The notes under the pieces: generated by a model | The model's input: only the letters and a program-made list of their open reading frames with translations | Database searches by the model: none | Told to the model about the DNA's origin: nothing | Translations under genes and position numbers: made by a program | Assembly (NCBI GenBank): GCA_021737525.1 | Contig: JAIPDU010000018.1 | Span: forward strand, 1 to 15,124 | Length of the DNA: 15,124 bases | Reading direction: 5' to 3' | From: Desulfohalobiaceae bacterium | Lineage (GTDB): Bacteria; Desulfobacterota; Desulfovibrionia; Desulfovibrionales; Desulfothermaceae | In this document: positions 14,078 through 15,124 of the stretch, in pieces | How the letters are laid out: every line of letters begins with the position of its first letter | Position numbering within the stretch: position 1 is the first letter of the stretch

Positions 14078-14776
14078 ATGCGCATACTGGGCATCTCCGG
14101 GAGCCCGCGGCGCGACGAAGTATCCGGGACCAGGACCCTGGTGGAGACAGTGCTGCAAAGCACCGGGCTGGACTACGATCTCGTCTCCCTGCGGGATAAA
14201 AACATCTCCGGCTGCACCGCCTGCCTGGGCTGCACCGGGGACAACGTGTGCAAGCTGGAGGACGACATGGCCTCCCTGCGCGAATCCGTGGCCCGGGCCG
14301 AAGCCTATGTGGTGGGGGCCCCAAACCACTTCTCCGGATGCAACGCCCTGACCCGCGCCTTTCTGGAGCGCTGGTTCCAGTTCCGCCACAGGGAAGGGGA
14401 TCTGCTCTGGGGCAAGCCAGGCGTGGCCGTGGGCGTGGGAGGCATGGACGGTGGGCCTCCCGCCGGGGACATCGAGGGCTTCTTCCTGTTCAACCTCATC
14501 GAGCCCGTGGCTTCCGTGACCGCCACGGGTGCCGCCCCCTGCTATTCCTGCGGCTTCGGCGAGACCTGCGGCATCGGCGTGCCCCGCATGCGCCACGGCG
14601 AGAATGTGGAGATAGGGCCGGAGATCACTCCCAGGGTCGAGGACCAGCCGGAAACCATGCGCGCAGCGGCACGGGCCGGAGAACACCTGGGACGGATTTT
14701 GCGGGACGGCTGGGACCGGAGGCAATCTGCCCTGCGGGCCCAGGAGCGCCTCATGGACTGGATGGCGGGGAAATGA
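14078..14776 (+). CDS. Iron-sulfur flavoprotein of the NADPH-dependent FMN reductase (Isf-like) family
   Basis: Flavodoxin-fold protein of 232 residues that should bind FMN and a 4Fe-4S cluster and carry electrons in the cytoplasm of an anaerobe. The N-terminus MRILGISGSPRRDEVSGTRT carries the phosphate-binding loop (GSPR). The compact cluster motif is C46-x2-C49-x2-C52-x5-C58, close to the CX2CX2CX4-7C motif of Isf proteins. AYVVGAPNHFSG (76-87) is the typical second flavin-contacting loop. A second cysteine motif, C155-x2-C158-x5-C164 (PCYSCGFGETC), lies in the C-terminal half; its role is unknown to me. AAGGAGA is 17 nt before the ATG, unusually far; an in-frame CTG at 14066 would be at normal distance. 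It is flanked by two copies of the AGGATTAACAGGATT-type repeat. Confidence 0.85.
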   Translation: MRILGISGSPRRDEVSGTRTLVETVLQSTGLDYDLVSLRDKNISGCTACLGCTGDNVCKLEDDMASLRESVARAEAYVVGAPNHFSGCNALTRAFLERWFQFRHREGDLLWGKPGVAVGVGGMDGGPPAGDIEGFFLFNLIEPVASVTATGAAPCYSCGFGETCGIGVPRMRHGENVEIGPEITPRVEDQPETMRAAARAGEHLGRILRDGWDRRQSALRAQERLMDWMAGK

Positions 14777-14814
14777 TTGCCAGGCGGTCGTGCTCCCGGT
14801 CCCCTAAAGAGAAC

Positions 14815-14899
14815 GACAGGATGAACAGGATTGACTGGGATTATGGAAAATTCCCGAAAAAGAACAAGTTCTTTTTCGGGAACATCTTGTTTATTCTGT
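14815..14899. repeat. Second, diverged copy of the inverted repeat, with internal hairpin
   Basis: Left arm ACAGGATGAACAGGATT (14816-14832) matches the arm type of the 13846-14025 element. Right arm 14881-14899 is its complement with three mismatches over 16 bases, all of transition type. A GACTGGGATTATGG spacer precedes the internal hairpin at 14851-14882. It lies 38 nt after the flavoprotein stop and just upstream of the arsR promoter. Confidence 0.7.
14851..14882 (+). terminator. Perfect 15-bp hairpin, possible terminator of the flavoprotein gene
   Basis: TTCCCGAAAAAGAAC (14851-14865) and GTTCTTTTTCGGGAA (14868-14882) are perfect complements around AA. No T-run follows the stem on the plus strand, only a T-rich stretch (CTTGTTTATTCTG) a few bases later. 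It could end the flavoprotein transcript or simply be the core of the repeat. Confidence 0.5.
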
Positions 14900-14938
14900 A
14901 TATTTTATCCACATCTTCGACTCTTCCTGAATCACTGT

Positions 14939-14969
14939 TTGACAAAGTAATTTTGGTTATTATACCAAA
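14939..14969 (+). promoter_or_regulatory. arsR promoter with overlapping operator palindrome
   Basis: TTGACA (14939-14944) is a consensus -35 box; a TATACC -10 candidate lies at 14961-14966 with 16-nt spacing. The perfect palindrome TTTGGT-tattat-ACCAAA (14952-14969) overlaps the -10, as expected of an operator for the repressor encoded 18 bp downstream. Confidence 0.6.
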
Positions 14970-14987
14970 TAGTCAAGAGAGGTGACC

Positions 14988-15124
14988 ATGCATCGAGAAA
15001 TCCGCGATCGCTACGAAACCCGGGCCCGGATCATGAAGGCCCTGGGCCATCCCACCCGGCTCTTCATGGTGGAGGAGCTGAGCCGCGGGGCACGGTGCGT
15101 GTGCGAGCTGACCGAGATGGTGGG
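14988..15124 (+). CDS. ArsR/SmtB-family transcriptional repressor, 5' part only
   Basis: The first 45 residues are visible before the window ends; the family is usually about 100-120 residues. ARIMKALGHPTRLFMVEEL is the classic ArsR-family helix 1-2 region, and RCVCEL matches the ELCVC(D/E)L metal-sensing motif in which the two cysteines bind arsenite, antimonite, cadmium or a similar ligand. The recognition helix lies beyond the edge. A GAGAGGTG ribosome site sits just before the ATG at 14988, and a promoter with a palindromic operator lies upstream, suggesting autorepression. Targets further right are outside the window. Confidence 0.9.
   Translation, partial: MHREIRDRYETRARIMKALGHPTRLFMVEELSRGARCVCELTEMV

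Noticed and set aside
13915..14163. 82-residue minus-strand frame with an NRINRIFRIF-like stretch
   Set aside because: The sequence is produced by the AGGATTAACAGGATT repeat arm and runs antisense into the flavoprotein gene.

Overview
The window is GC-rich bacterial chromosome with short intergenic gaps and no phage, transposase or CRISPR features. The gene content fits an anaerobic proteobacterium-like lineage, and Desulfobacterota, perhaps a sulfate reducer of the Desulfovibrionales, is my best guess. The supporting points are a QueH-type rather than QueG-type epoxyqueuosine reductase, an iron-sulfur flavoprotein of the Isf type, a phenylacetate-CoA-ligase-like protein with an altered P-loop, and dispersed AGGATTAACAGGATT-type intergenic repeats. 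The taxonomic call rests on recall of protein style, not on a search.

Layout. Positions 1-2879 (minus strand) hold a tight operon transcribed leftward: RNase E/G, then queH, then hemW, which runs off the left edge. Both gene junctions have 3-nt gaps. A 554-bp divergent region (2880-3433) follows, with an 11-bp perfect hairpin in front of the RNase gene and a 7-mer tandem repeat just before the next gene. On the plus strand come the tRNA m1A58 methyltransferase TrmI (3434-4195, with a terminator) and a PaaK-like adenylate-forming enzyme (4332-5597, with a very strong terminator). A small membrane-anchored hypothetical protein follows on the minus strand (5716-6078), then an HU-like DNA-binding protein with its own promoter (6410-6691, plus).

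Positions 6869-8807 (minus) carry a hotdog thioesterase, an outer-membrane barrel protein that may be a lipid A deacylase-like protein, and an unrecognised 198-residue protein. Positions 9065-13774 (plus) form a stress-type cluster: a tandem-domain universal stress protein, a BCCT-family betaine/choline-type transporter, and a large membrane sensor phosphatase (Cache, HAMP, PP2C/SpoIIE). Together they suggest compatible-solute uptake linked to a partner-switching signalling output.

The right end holds a structured 180-bp inverted-repeat element (13846-14025), an Isf-like flavoprotein with two cysteine motifs (14078-14776), a second diverged copy of the repeat containing a 15-bp hairpin (14815-14899), and the start of an ArsR-family metal-type repressor with a promoter/operator palindrome (14939-15124, cut by the window edge).

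I found no clearly new defence or mobile system. The most unusual items are the inverted-repeat elements, the Usp/BCCT/phosphatase grouping, the altered P-loop in the PaaK-like enzyme and the double cysteine motif in the flavoprotein.
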